In this document: positions 51,530-60,334 of the stretch, one piece after another
How the letters are laid out: each line of letters opens with the position of its first letter
Numbering within the stretch: the stretch's first letter is position 1
Assembly: GCF_010365285.1 (NCBI RefSeq)
Contig: NZ_CP048286.1
Coordinates: 4,466,001 to 4,530,000 of the forward strand
DNA from: Paenibacillus rhizovicinus
GTDB lineage: Bacteria > Bacillota > Bacilli > Paenibacillales > Paenibacillaceae
Length of the DNA: 64,000 nucleotides
Direction of reading: 5' to 3'
The notes under the pieces: model-generated
The model's input: only the letters and a program-made list of their open reading frames with translations
What the model was told of the DNA's origin: nothing
The model's database searches: none
Translations under genes and position numbers: made by a program

Positions 51530-52606
51530 ATGGAAGGAAACGAAGAACGAAGGAAAGACGGCAGGAGAAAGCCGGCCATTAAGGAAATTGCCGATCTGAC
51601 CGGATTTTCGCCGGCTACGGTATCGCTGGTGCTGAACAATAAAGGCTCCTTCTCGGATGATACCAAGCATGCGATCAGGCAGGCGTTCGCCGAACGAAGC
51701 CACGATCTGGCGTTGTCCGGGGGCAGAAGCTTCATCCGGCTGCTGATCGAGGGCTCATCCGCCCTGTTCGGAAGCGACACGTACAACAGCGAAATCATCC
51801 AAGCGATCGAAAGCGAGTGCCGGCTGCTCGGCTTCGAGATCGTGCTTACGTTCGTGCGGGAGGATGACGATCCGCTGGCGTGGCTTGATAACGTAGCCGG
51901 ACTCATTCTGGTCGGCGGCGGCTTGATTACGGATGCCATCATCGGGCAGCTGCGACTGCAAGGCGTCCCGCTCGTACTGGTGGATAACTATTCGCATCGG
52001 GGCGATGCCTTGTCGATTCATTCCGATCATTACGGAGCGGGATTCCTGGCTACCGAGTATTTGATTGCACGGGGACATCGGCGGATCGGCTTCATTAGCG
52101 GACCGTCCAAGTATAAGCCGCTGGTCGACCGGTTCGCCGGCTATTGCGCGGCATTGATGGAGCACGGGCTGCCGCTGGTGCCCGCGTACATCTCTCCGAA
52201 TATCGACCGCGAGCATATTAAAGGGTACCTCGAGATGAAGTACTTGATGGAGCTCCCCGAACGGCCGGATGCCGTCTTCGCCGTCAGCGACAGAGCGGCT
52301 TACGGCGCGCTGCAGGCGCTGCGGGAGATGGGGCTGGTCCTTGGGCAAGATGTCGACATGGTCGGCTGCGATAATATCCGGGGCGATCAAGCGGTATCCG
52401 GGCAGATCACGACCGTGCACATTCCTCGTGCCGAGGTCGGGCAGATCGGCGTGCGGTTCCTGATCGAGTCGATCAAAGGAAACGCTCTCGGCGGCAAAGT
52501 CGTTCTGCCGGGAAGGCTGGTCGTGCCGGGCGAAGATGACGGCGAGGATGACGGCGAGGAAACCGGCGACGAAGGAAACGATGCGATAGGAAGCAAGCCG
52601 ATTTGA
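51530..52606 (+). CDS. LacI/GalR-family transcriptional regulator
   Basis: 358 residues: helix-turn-helix IKEIADLTGFSPATVSLVLN at 17-36, then a periplasmic-binding-protein-like sensor domain (TYNSEIIQAIESECRLLGFE, LILVGGGLI, GFISGPSKY, VFAVSDRAAYGAL). The hinge helix is atypical and the C terminus is an acidic tail with a DDGEDDGEE run. It likely controls the GH116 gene from which it is separated by 3 bases; no clear ribosome binding site is present, so translation probably depends on coupling. Confidence 0.9.
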   Translation: MEGNEERRKDGRRKPAIKEIADLTGFSPATVSLVLNNKGSFSDDTKHAIRQAFAERSHDLALSGGRSFIRLLIEGSSALFGSDTYNSEIIQAIESECRLLGFEIVLTFVREDDDPLAWLDNVAGLILVGGGLITDAIIGQLRLQGVPLVLVDNYSHRGDALSIHSDHYGAGFLATEYLIARGHRRIGFISGPSKYKPLVDRFAGYCAALMEHGLPLVPAYISPNIDREHIKGYLEMKYLMELPERPDAVFAVSDRAAYGALQALREMGLVLGQDVDMVGCDNIRGDQAVSGQITTVHIPRAEVGQIGVRFLIESIKGNALGGKVVLPGRLVVPGEDDGEDDGEETGDEGNDAIGSKPI

Positions 52607-52639
52607 ATGGAACTGCGTGCAAGGAACTGAATAAAGCGA

Positions 52640-52671
52640 AGCTGCCCCGGGCCGAATGGCGCGGGGCAGCT
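52640..52671 (+). terminator. terminator after the LacI gene
   Basis: AGCTGCCCC pairs with GGGGCAGCT (52640-52648 with 52663-52671); a modest T-rich stretch follows. Confidence 0.7.
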
Positions 52672-52785
52672 CTAGTTATGCTTTTATTGTAAACGTGATT
52701 TCTCTTACGCCAGGGGCCTATGCATAACAGGAATAATGAGATAGGCTTTTTGCTAGAGGCCGATTATAGAGGGAGCAGGTTCAAC

Positions 52786-53508
52786 GTGAAACGAAAGAAG
52801 AATTTGATGCTGGTTGCAGCCTTCCTTATGGCAGCGGGTGCCGCTCTTGCTTATCCGACTTTCATGCAAGACGCGAACGTTAGACAGGATCAAGAAGATC
52901 ACGGCGTTGCCACATCAAGCGTACATGTAAATCAGGGGGCTTCTATAGACGCTGCACCGATTGACCTAACCTTTAGTAAAGCGGAAGTGTCCATTATGGA
53001 CGAGCTGAACGAGTCGAACTATAGAGCGTTGTACATAGATAACGAGACGTATGTGCGCGTCGCGAAGGAAGGCTCGATTCAAGTAAGTAAGGATCGCGGA
53101 ACAGTGTGGACGAATTATGATACAGAAGTTGTTTCGGCACCTTATTTTACGGATTGGCTGGAGAGGAACGATCCCAATCCGGACGGCAACGCGAGGAGAG
53201 GGATGCTTGCCATGGTGAATGGCGGTGCGGAGATACGGCATGCCGTCTTCCCTAACGGCAAAGAAATGTTCGTTGTCATCGACGACGCTAGCGTCCAAAT
53301 CGAACTTTGCACGCCGACCAAGCTGAATGGTGTATTGATCGACGGGCAGAAGCTGATGGTCACCTTCCGCCATGCCATGCACGCGTCCACGCAGACGTTA
53401 CAAGCCTTTTATGATTTGCTCGTTTCGAATGGTATCCTTACGCCTGCCGAGGCGGAGCAGGATTATAAGGAACGGATTGAACGTATGGAAGATGGTAATT
53501 TCATCTGA
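52786..53508 (+). CDS. exported protein of unknown function
   Basis: 240 residues from GTG 52786 (GGGAG about 10 bases upstream). The N terminus KRKKNLMLVAAFLMAAGAAL is a signal peptide or anchor. The mature part has no recognised domain; it contains DETYVRVAKEGSIQVSKDRG-like sequence (NETYVRVAKEGSIQVSKDRG) resembling short beta-propeller or sortilin-like repeats, and an acidic helical C terminus. The upstream ATG at 52720 would put 22 polar residues before the signal peptide. Confidence 0.7.
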   Translation: MKRKKNLMLVAAFLMAAGAALAYPTFMQDANVRQDQEDHGVATSSVHVNQGASIDAAPIDLTFSKAEVSIMDELNESNYRALYIDNETYVRVAKEGSIQVSKDRGTVWTNYDTEVVSAPYFTDWLERNDPNPDGNARRGMLAMVNGGAEIRHAVFPNGKEMFVVIDDASVQIELCTPTKLNGVLIDGQKLMVTFRHAMHASTQTLQAFYDLLVSNGILTPAEAEQDYKERIERMEDGNFI

Positions 53509-53546
53509 ATAGCTTCATGTAATTTAGCTCCACCTTATTAGCTCCA

Positions 53547-53575
53547 GCCCCGGGCATCGCAGCCCGGGGCAATTT
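53547..53575. terminator. terminator between exported-protein gene and glyQS
   Basis: GCCCCGGGC pairs perfectly with GCCCGGGGC around a 6-base loop, followed by AATTTATTT on the plus strand; A-poor on the other side. Confidence 0.7.
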
Positions 53576-53608
53576 ATTTACCTGTTCTATCCGCCGCAGC
53601 TGGCCTGG

Positions 53609-55012
53609 CTAGAACGCGACTCGCGCAGCGACATACGTACGCAGCTCCGCGATCGGCATCCGCACCTGCGCCATCGTATCGCGGTCGCGGACGGTGACGC
53701 AGCCGTCGGTTTCGGATTCGAAATCGTACGTGATGCATAGGGGCGTGCCGATCTCGTCATGACGGCGATACCGTTTGCCGATCGAGCCGGCCTCGTCGTA
53801 GTCGACCATGAAGTCGGCGGCCAGGTCGGCGTAGATGCGCTGCGCGCCGTCCGAGAGTTTCTTCGACAACGGGAAGACCGCCGCCTTGATCGGCGCGAGC
53901 GCCGGGTGCAGGCGCAGCACGATGCGGCTGTCGTCCGCTTCGAGCTGCTGCTCCGCGTACGCGTCGATGAGGAAGGCCAGCGTGACGCGGTCCGCGCCGA
54001 GCGATGGCTCGATGCAATACGGGACGTACCGCTCGTTCGTGTCGGGGTCGAGCACGTGGAAGTCTTCGCCCGCATGCGCCATATGCTGCTTCAGATCGAA
54101 GTCCGTCCGGTCCGCGATGCCCCACAGCTCGCCCCAGCCGAACGGGAAGCGGTATTCGATATCCGTCGTTGCGCTGCTGTAATGCGACAGCTCGTCATCG
54201 GCATGGTCGCGCAGCCGGATGCTCGCCTCATGCATGCCAAGGCCAAGCAGCCAATCGCGGCAGAAGCCGCGCCAGTACTGGAACCACTCCAGATCCTCGC
54301 CGGGCTTGCAGAAGAATTCCAGCTCCATTTGCTCGAATTCGCGCGTCCGGAACGTGAAGTTGCCGGGCGTAATTTCGTTGCGGAAGCTTTTGCCGATTTG
54401 GCCGATGCCGAAAGGCAGCTTCTTGCGCATGGAGCGTTGCACGTTGCGGAAATTGACGAAGATGCCCTGGGCCGTCTCCGGGCGCAGATAGATCTGGTTC
54501 GCGCTCGATTCCGTCACGCCTTGGAACGTCCGGAACATGAGATTGAATTGGCGGATATCCGTGAACTCGCGGCTGCCGCAGTCCGGGCAGGCGATGCCGT
54601 GCTCGTCGATGAGCGCCTTCATCGCATCGAACGTCATGCCGTCGACGACGACCTCGATGCCTTTGGCGTCCAAGGCGTTCTCGATGATTTTGTCCGCGCG
54701 GTGGCGGCCCTTGCATGTTTTGCAATCGATCATGGGATCGTTGAAATTGCCGACGTGGCCGGAGGCGACCCATGCCTGCGGGTTCATCAGAATCGCGGCG
54801 TCGAGGCCGACGTTGTGCGGCGACTGCTGGATGAATTTCTTCCACCACGCGCGCTTGATGTTGTTCTTCAGCTCGACCCCGAGCGGGCCGTAATCCCAGG
54901 TGTTCGCCAGTCCGCCGTAGATTTCGGACCCCGGGAAAATAAAGCCGCGCTGCTTTGCCAGCGAGACGATGCGGTCCATGGGTTTCGATTCGTTGTTTGT
55001 TTCGCTGCTCAT
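53609..55012 (-). CDS. glyQS: glycyl-tRNA synthetase, single-chain (alpha2) type
   Basis: Class II synthetase that charges tRNA-Gly, 467 residues. Motifs: [20 protein letters not shown] at the N terminus, [13 protein letters not shown], the class II motif 2 region [20 protein letters not shown], and [14 protein letters not shown] (motif 3). A zinc-finger-like [13 protein letters not shown] pair is present. ATG 55012 has AAGGAG about 11 bases upstream. A T-box leader precedes the gene, so expression rises when tRNA-Gly is uncharged. Confidence 0.97.
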   Translation of the reverse strand: MSSETNNESKPMDRIVSLAKQRGFIFPGSEIYGGLANTWDYGPLGVELKNNIKRAWWKKFIQQSPHNVGLDAAILMNPQAWVASGHVGNFNDPMIDCKTCKGRHRADKIIENALDAKGIEVVVDGMTFDAMKALIDEHGIACPDCGSREFTDIRQFNLMFRTFQGVTESSANQIYLRPETAQGIFVNFRNVQRSMRKKLPFGIGQIGKSFRNEITPGNFTFRTREFEQMELEFFCKPGEDLEWFQYWRGFCRDWLLGLGMHEASIRLRDHADDELSHYSSATTDIEYRFPFGWGELWGIADRTDFDLKQHMAHAGEDFHVLDPDTNERYVPYCIEPSLGADRVTLAFLIDAYAEQQLEADDSRIVLRLHPALAPIKAAVFPLSKKLSDGAQRIYADLAADFMVDYDEAGSIGKRYRRHDEIGTPLCITYDFESETDGCVTVRDRDTMAQVRMPIAELRTYVAARVAF

Positions 55013-55039
55013 CGATAGGTCGCTCCTTCGGCCGTCATG

Positions 55040-55310
55040 CGGCCCTATAGTTGGCCATCACAAAAAAGCTCTCGCCTCCGGACATCGCGCGTCGCGATAT
55101 CCGGGGACGAGAGCTTGCGCACCCGCGGTTCCACCCCAGTTGACGGCCTCGGTCAGGGCCGCCCTCTTTTGCATAAAGGCTCGATATTGCTCCGGACTGC
55201 CGTTTCCCTGAATGCCTCTTCCGGGCTTGCACCATCCCCCGGCTCGCTGCTTAGAAGACCTCTCAGGTACTATGGTCCATCATTGCAATCATTCCATGTT
55301 TTGGATATCT
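55040..55310 (-). promoter_or_regulatory. T-box riboswitch leader of glyQS
   Basis: On the minus strand the conserved T-box GGTGGAACCGCG (plus 55122-55134) lies just before a terminator stem AAGCTCTCG...CGAGAGCTT and a T-run (plus 55062-55116). Further upstream GGTGCAAGCCCGG (plus 55221-55233) fits the distal Stem I. Uncharged tRNA would pair with the T-box bulge and stop the terminator forming. I did not fix the specifier codon by eye; Gly is inferred from the gene. Confidence 0.92.
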
Positions 55311-55453
55311 TATCGCGAAGCCGGGGAAAAAGCAACCGGAATCGGAGGCGAGACAGTGTGAAAGACGACTGAAATGAATAGATTGTATTTCTGCGGCGTT
55401 TTCCTTATCCTTTACTGTAAATCATAGGGGCGACTGAAGGAGGAACCAGGGCT

Positions 55454-55981
55454 ATGGATCATCAATTGATCGGCCGCAAGCAGGTGATTTATCTCATATC
55501 CGGTCCGCTTGGCGTCGGGAAGTCAACCACTTCGAAAGCGCTCGCGCAGACGATGCAGCCATGCGTCCTCATTGAGGGCGACCATATTCTTCACATGTTT
55601 CAAGGCTATTCGACTTCTTGGGAAGAACGTCTGCGCTTATCCTGGAAGAACATCCTTGCATTAACGAGGAATTTTATACAAGATGGCTTCGATGTCGTCG
55701 TCGATTTCGTAGTCGAGGACGAACTGGCGTGGTTTTGCAGCCAAGTTGCCGATTTGCCTGCGAATTTAAACTATGTCGCGCTTATGGCGGATGAACCCCG
55801 AATAATCGAACGTCTGCATACGAGAGGCGACATCCAATGCTTGGACCGCTCGTTGTTTCTACGGAACCAAATGCTCCTGTCCCCGTCCAATCAACCCTTT
55901 CTCTATGACACGACGATGAAGGACACCGCGCAGATTGTAGAAGACATTATCGCAGGCGACCGCTTTCGCGTTTCTTACTAA
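55454..55981 (+). CDS. P-loop NTPase, small-molecule-kinase-like
   Basis: 175 residues. Walker A GPLGVGKST at about 17-25, a following GDHILHMF that could hold the catalytic Asp, and a lid with RTHTRGD-like residues (ERLHTRGDIQCLDRSL). The layout fits AAA_33/zeta-toxin/chloramphenicol-phosphotransferase-type kinases. GAAGGAGG is about 10 bases before ATG. Substrate unknown; monocistronic with its own terminator. Confidence 0.8.
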   Translation: MDHQLIGRKQVIYLISGPLGVGKSTTSKALAQTMQPCVLIEGDHILHMFQGYSTSWEERLRLSWKNILALTRNFIQDGFDVVVDFVVEDELAWFCSQVADLPANLNYVALMADEPRIIERLHTRGDIQCLDRSLFLRNQMLLSPSNQPFLYDTTMKDTAQIVEDIIAGDRFRVSY

Positions 55982-56023
55982 AGCCTATTAAGCAATGAGC
56001 TGAGCTCTCATAAAATGTGTTGA

Positions 56024-56058
56024 AAAACGGCAGCCGCCATAAGGCTGTCGTTTTCTTC
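56024..56058. terminator. bidirectional terminator
   Basis: AAAACGGCAGCC pairs with GGCTGTCGTTTT with one G-T wobble; T-rich on both sides. Serves the kinase gene and the convergent AraC gene. Confidence 0.85.
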
Positions 56059-56086
56059 ATAGGCGGTACATAAAGCGGCCCATCTC

Positions 56087-56992
56087 CTACCGGCGGTGAG
56101 GAGGGCTGGCGCGAAATTCCCTGGGCGAGACGCCCAGCTGCCGCTTGAACGCCTTGGACAGATGCGCGTCACTGGCAAACCCGCAGTAGTCCGCGATTTG
56201 CGTGAGCTTCAGCGCGGTCGTGCCGAGCAGTTCCTGCGCTTTCTGCAGCCGGAGCTGCAGCAGATACTGATGCGGCGTCGTGCCGAAATGCTGCGCGAAG
56301 ACGGTCGTGAAATGCGATTCCGAATACCCGGCATGCTTCGCCATCGCTTCGACCGATAACGGCGCGGACAGGCTGAAGGACAGGAAGGCGTTCATCTTCT
56401 GGACGAACTGCTGGCCTTCGAAGGCGAAGGAGGCGCCGCTGCCGCCGGTACCGCCGCTGCCGAGCAGGAGGCCGAGGAGCTCCAGCGCATGCTGCTGAAC
56501 TTTGAGCGCGCTCCCGATGTCGTTGTGCTTGAAGTGCTCCATCATGCGCAGCAGCGTATCCTTGAACGGGCGCGGCGGCTGGGCTTGGAGCAGGACGGGA
56601 ATCCGAACATCCGGAAAATCGTTCAGCCGCGGCTGAAGCAGCTGCCGGTACGGCTCAAGATTCGTTTGTCCCGGCGTCGTGACGAAGCTTTGCTCCCGCG
56701 CGGGATTGTAGAAGAAATCCAGATGCGCGTTCGGCACGACGCAATCGCCGTATCCGCGGGTCGTGAACGGAAGCCCGGGCTGAATCAAGGCGAAATCGCC
56801 TTCGTTCAGCTCGTAGTCGACGCCTTCGACGGTGAGCGCGTAGCGGCCTTTCTCCAAATACAGAAACAGATAGTCGAGCAGCCTTCGCTCGCCCTGGAAG
56901 AACGGCGGGCTGACGAAACGGTAGCAGAGCCGCACGTAGGGCAAGACGGGGTAATCATTCCAGCTGTGTTCGCGATCGCGAAGTGTCGGCAT
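56087..56992 (-). CDS. AraC-family transcriptional regulator
   Basis: 301 residues: N-terminal cupin sensor (LDYLFLYLEKGRYALTVEGV, PGLPFTTRGYG) and C-terminal pair of helix-turn-helices (VEAMAKHAGYSESHFTTVFA; LTQIADYCGFASDAHLSKAF). ATG at 56992 has AAGGAG 11 bases upstream; the frame continuing to 57196 runs through the promoter region. Divergent from the dehydrogenase/oxidoreductase/PhyH operon, which it probably activates. Confidence 0.92.
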   Translation of the reverse strand: MPTLRDREHSWNDYPVLPYVRLCYRFVSPPFFQGERRLLDYLFLYLEKGRYALTVEGVDYELNEGDFALIQPGLPFTTRGYGDCVVPNAHLDFFYNPAREQSFVTTPGQTNLEPYRQLLQPRLNDFPDVRIPVLLQAQPPRPFKDTLLRMMEHFKHNDIGSALKVQQHALELLGLLLGSGGTGGSGASFAFEGQQFVQKMNAFLSFSLSAPLSVEAMAKHAGYSESHFTTVFAQHFGTTPHQYLLQLRLQKAQELLGTTALKLTQIADYCGFASDAHLSKAFKRQLGVSPREFRASPPHRR

Positions 56993-57198
56993 GCATCTTC
57001 CAGCTCCTTGGCGCAAGAATGAGGGCTTGGTCGGTGAGGCAATTACGCTCAGTATAGACCGTTGTTTTTGACAAGTAAATCGAAGCTTTGAACAAGGCGC
57101 GGCTGCGGATACCAGATACAATGAAAACAGATACGCGTGACATTTAAGGTTGCTTTTTGACAAGTGGAGACAAGTAGATTTCAAGGAGATGAACATTT

Positions 57199-58239
57199 AT
57201 GAATCCGATTACAATTCCGGACCAAATGGTATCGTCGGTCTTCGCCGGCAGCGGCAGAGTAGCCTTCGTGACGAAGGACGTGCCCAAGCCAGGGCCGGGT
57301 CAACTGCTTATTTTGACTAAGGCGAACGCGCTCTGCGGCTCGGACAAAGGGTTCTATCTGAACGGTTCCGGGGAGCGCACGCCCGGTCACGAGATTGCCG
57401 GCATCGTGGCCGACGCCGGTCCGGATACGAAAGCGAAGCCGGGAACGCACGGCGTCGTGTTTCTGATGGATTTCTGCGGCAGCTGTCGCAGCTGCAAGCT
57501 CGGTTACACCAACCAATGCTTCAACAAACGCGCGGACATGGGCTTCTCGCATGACGGTGGATACGGCGAATACGTGCTGATTAACGAGAATATTTTCTTC
57601 GCGATCGATGCGGATCTATCGTTCTCCGACGCGACGCTGCTGCTGGACATCATGGGCACGGGCGGGCATTCCATTCGCAGAGCGCTGCTCGCGCGCCCGG
57701 ATATCGAGTCCGTGCTGATCGCGGGTGCGGGGCCGATCGGGCTGGGCATTCTCGGCATGGTCAAAATCATGCTCGGCCAGGATATTCCGGTCTATGTCAC
57801 GGACATGAACGAGTACCGTCTTGCGCTGGCGGCGCAGCTCGGCGGCATCCCGGTTCATGCGGGTACGGAAGACCTTGCAGCGCGGCTTGCCGCCGATGGC
57901 CTGACAGACGGCGTGGACGCCGCGTTCGATTCCAGCGGCCAAACCGCGGCACGGCAGGCATGCGTGCAGCGGCTCGGCAAGCGCGGCGTGCTCGTCTGCG
58001 TCGGACATGGCGGGGACGTGTCGCTCCGCGTGTCGGAGGAGCTGATCGGGCCGGAGCGGACGGTGCTGGGAAGCGAGTATTTCACGTATCGGGAGCTCGA
58101 GGCGAATGCGGAGTATTTGCGCCAGCACCGCGAATACTTGTCGCAAATCATCACGCATCGGTTTCCGGCCTCGCAGCTGCAGGAAGCCAGCGATCTATTC
58201 TTCGGCGGACAGTGCGGGAAAGTCGTAGTGGAGCGATGA
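57199..58239 (+). CDS. zinc-dependent alcohol/sorbitol-type dehydrogenase (MDR superfamily)
   Basis: 346 residues. Catalytic zinc ligands in ALCGSDKGF (Cys) and PGHEIAG (His-Glu); structural zinc Cys cluster FCGSCRSCKLGYTNQC; nucleotide fold AGAGPIGLGILGMVK. Such enzymes oxidise polyols or sugars with NAD(P). AAGGAG lies about 9 bases before ATG. First gene of an operon with a Gfo/Idh/MocA enzyme (13-base gap) and a PhyH-type oxygenase. Confidence 0.93.
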   Translation: MNPITIPDQMVSSVFAGSGRVAFVTKDVPKPGPGQLLILTKANALCGSDKGFYLNGSGERTPGHEIAGIVADAGPDTKAKPGTHGVVFLMDFCGSCRSCKLGYTNQCFNKRADMGFSHDGGYGEYVLINENIFFAIDADLSFSDATLLLDIMGTGGHSIRRALLARPDIESVLIAGAGPIGLGILGMVKIMLGQDIPVYVTDMNEYRLALAAQLGGIPVHAGTEDLAARLAADGLTDGVDAAFDSSGQTAARQACVQRLGKRGVLVCVGHGGDVSLRVSEELIGPERTVLGSEYFTYRELEANAEYLRQHREYLSQIITHRFPASQLQEASDLFFGGQCGKVVVER

Positions 58240-58252
58240 AGGAGGCGAAGTC

Positions 58253-59254
58253 ATGACGGCATCAGGACGAACGACGAAGGTCGCGCTCGTAGGGACCGGC
58301 GGCTGGGGCGAGCAGCATGCCCGCGTGTTATCGGCGCATCCGGATGTGGAGCTGTGCGCGATCGCCGGACGGAATGCCGAACGGACGCAGGCGCGGGCGG
58401 AACGCTATCGGACGAACGGCTATACGAATATCCGGGAGATGCTGGAGCGGGAGCAGCCGGATCTGGTCAGTTTATGCCTGCCGAACGAGCAGCATTTCGA
58501 GGCGACGCTCGAAGTGATCCAGGCGGGGTATCCGCTGCTTGTGGAGAAGCCCATCGTCTTCGATCTGCGGGAAGCGGACCGGCTGCTGGATGAGGCGGCG
58601 AAGCGGAATCTTTTCTTCGCGATCAATTTCAACCATCGCTATGCGAAACCGATGCAGCTGGCAAAGAGCCGGATCGATGAAGGCCGGCTCGGCGAGCCCG
58701 TCTTCGGCACATGGCGGTTCGGCGGAGAAGGCGGGAGCCCGGATGCCTCGCCGCATGGCAATTTGATCGAAACCCAGTGCCACGGCTTCGATTCGCTGGA
58801 GTATCTGATGGGGCGAATCGTTTCGGTATCGGCGGAAATGACGGATATGACGGGCAAGGGTTTCACGACGATGTCGATCGGGCTGCGGTTCGAGAACGGG
58901 GCCGTCGGCAACTTGCTCGGCACGTACGACTCCTCCTATGCCTACTCGGATACGCAGCGATTGGAGATCAACGGCACCGACGGACGTATCCTGATCGAGG
59001 ACACGGTGCGCCGCTTCTCGTTCCAGGCGGCAGGCAGCGAGACGGCCGAGGTGTGGCAGGCCGGTTATTTCAACGACCGCGACCGCGAGTTTCACCGTAC
59101 GTTCGATGCGCATTTGAATGCCGTCATCGCCGCTTTCCGCTGCGGCGGCGAACCGCCCATCCACGCGGCTGCAGGCCTGCGCGCGCTTCGGCTTGCGCAG
59201 GCGGCGATCCGCTCGCAGGAGAGCGGGAAGCGAATCATGGTGCAGCCGGTATAG
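58253..59254 (+). CDS. Gfo/Idh/MocA-family oxidoreductase
   Basis: 333 residues: Rossmann part VALVGTGGWGEQHARVLSAH, the signature LVEKPIVFDLREADRLL with the catalytic Lys, and a C-terminal substrate domain (ETQCHGFDSLEYLMG). ATG with GAAGGAGG 8 bases upstream. Second gene of the ADH/Gfo/PhyH operon; probably acts on the same sugar or cyclitol. Confidence 0.92.
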   Translation: MTASGRTTKVALVGTGGWGEQHARVLSAHPDVELCAIAGRNAERTQARAERYRTNGYTNIREMLEREQPDLVSLCLPNEQHFEATLEVIQAGYPLLVEKPIVFDLREADRLLDEAAKRNLFFAINFNHRYAKPMQLAKSRIDEGRLGEPVFGTWRFGGEGGSPDASPHGNLIETQCHGFDSLEYLMGRIVSVSAEMTDMTGKGFTTMSIGLRFENGAVGNLLGTYDSSYAYSDTQRLEINGTDGRILIEDTVRRFSFQAAGSETAEVWQAGYFNDRDREFHRTFDAHLNAVIAAFRCGGEPPIHAAAGLRALRLAQAAIRSQESGKRIMVQPV

Positions 59255-59297
59255 CAGCCGATTGAAGAAGGATGACAAGCGCTGGAGGTAGAGGAAC

Positions 59298-60167
59298 ATG
59301 ACGACGAATCGGGAACTGCCGGGCAGCCTGACGCTTGAGCAGCTCGAACAGTATAACCGGGAAGGATTTCTCGTGCTGGAGGATTTGCTGGATAATCACG
59401 ACATGGAGGCACCTCGCCAAGCGATGATGCAGAAGGTGGATTGGATCGCGGACGAGCTGCATGCGGATGGACGGATTGCGGATAAGCTTGAGGGGGAGCC
59501 GTTCAAATACCGGTTGGCCAAATTGTTCGCCGAGCTGACGGATCAGGACTTTCTGAAATACGGCCGCAGCTGGCGGGACCGGATTGAGGGCTACTACCGC
59601 TTGATGAGCAATCCCAAAATCCTGAATGCGGTGGAGTCGTTGATCGGCGGAGAGATTTTCGCCAATCCCGTGTACAACGTGCGCCCGAAGGTGCCGATTG
59701 TGGCCGCAGGAGCGGTGCCTTGGCACCAGGACAAGTCGTACTGGCCGGACTCCAGTGCCAATCCCGTCATCACGGTGTGGATTTCTTTCGTGGACGCCAC
59801 ATTAGAGAATGGCTGTCTGCACATCAAGCCGCGTACGCAGCGTAAGAAGGTGCTGGAATGGCATGCCGAGACGTATACCGGCACAGGCTATACGGCGCTC
59901 CATGAGCACCAGCTGGGCAAGAGCAAGACGGTCGAGCTGCCCGTCAAAGCGGGCACGGCGATACTGTTCAACGACCGGCTGATCCATATGTCGACGCCGA
60001 ACGGCTCCGACCATGTCCGCTGGAGTGTCGATCTGCGTTACCAGTCGACCGAACAGGACCCGATGGTGCAGCACGGGATCGGATTTCTGGCGCGCAGCAG
60101 CAAGTTCCCGAACCGCGTGGCGACGCTGGAAGACTGGCTGGCGGAGCGGCCGGAGCACGAGGGTTAA
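59298..60167 (+). CDS. phytanoyl-CoA dioxygenase (PhyH)-like Fe(II)/2-oxoglutarate oxygenase
   Basis: 289 residues with a double-stranded beta-helix. The facial triad is visible: His and Asp in VPWHQDKSYW and the distal His in RLIHMSTPNG; Arg in VRWSVDLRYQ would bind 2-oxoglutarate. Bacterial members hydroxylate small metabolites. GGAGGTAGAGG precedes ATG. Third gene of the operon, closed by a terminator at 60242. Its substrate is not known. Confidence 0.9.
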   Translation: MTTNRELPGSLTLEQLEQYNREGFLVLEDLLDNHDMEAPRQAMMQKVDWIADELHADGRIADKLEGEPFKYRLAKLFAELTDQDFLKYGRSWRDRIEGYYRLMSNPKILNAVESLIGGEIFANPVYNVRPKVPIVAAGAVPWHQDKSYWPDSSANPVITVWISFVDATLENGCLHIKPRTQRKKVLEWHAETYTGTGYTALHEHQLGKSKTVELPVKAGTAILFNDRLIHMSTPNGSDHVRWSVDLRYQSTEQDPMVQHGIGFLARSSKFPNRVATLEDWLAERPEHEG

Positions 60168-60241
60168 ATTGTCCGTGCGATCTCTGTAACGCCGTGCGAT
60201 CTGTGCTTTCCTTGTTATCCGCTAGCCTTTGAAATTAGAAG

Positions 60242-60270
60242 AAGCCGCTGCGATTCCGCAGCGGCTTTTG
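60242..60270. terminator. terminator after the PhyH-like gene
   Basis: AAGCCGCTGCG pairs perfectly with CGCAGCGGCTT around ATTC, followed by Ts. Confidence 0.88.
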
Positions 60271-60334
60271 ATGTTTATTCCATACGGTTTGATACCCCAA
60301 GCCTCGCGAATTACACCTGCCGCGACTGCTTTGC

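Noticed and set aside
53759..55018. 419-codon plus-strand frame
   Set aside because: Antisense shadow of glyQS.
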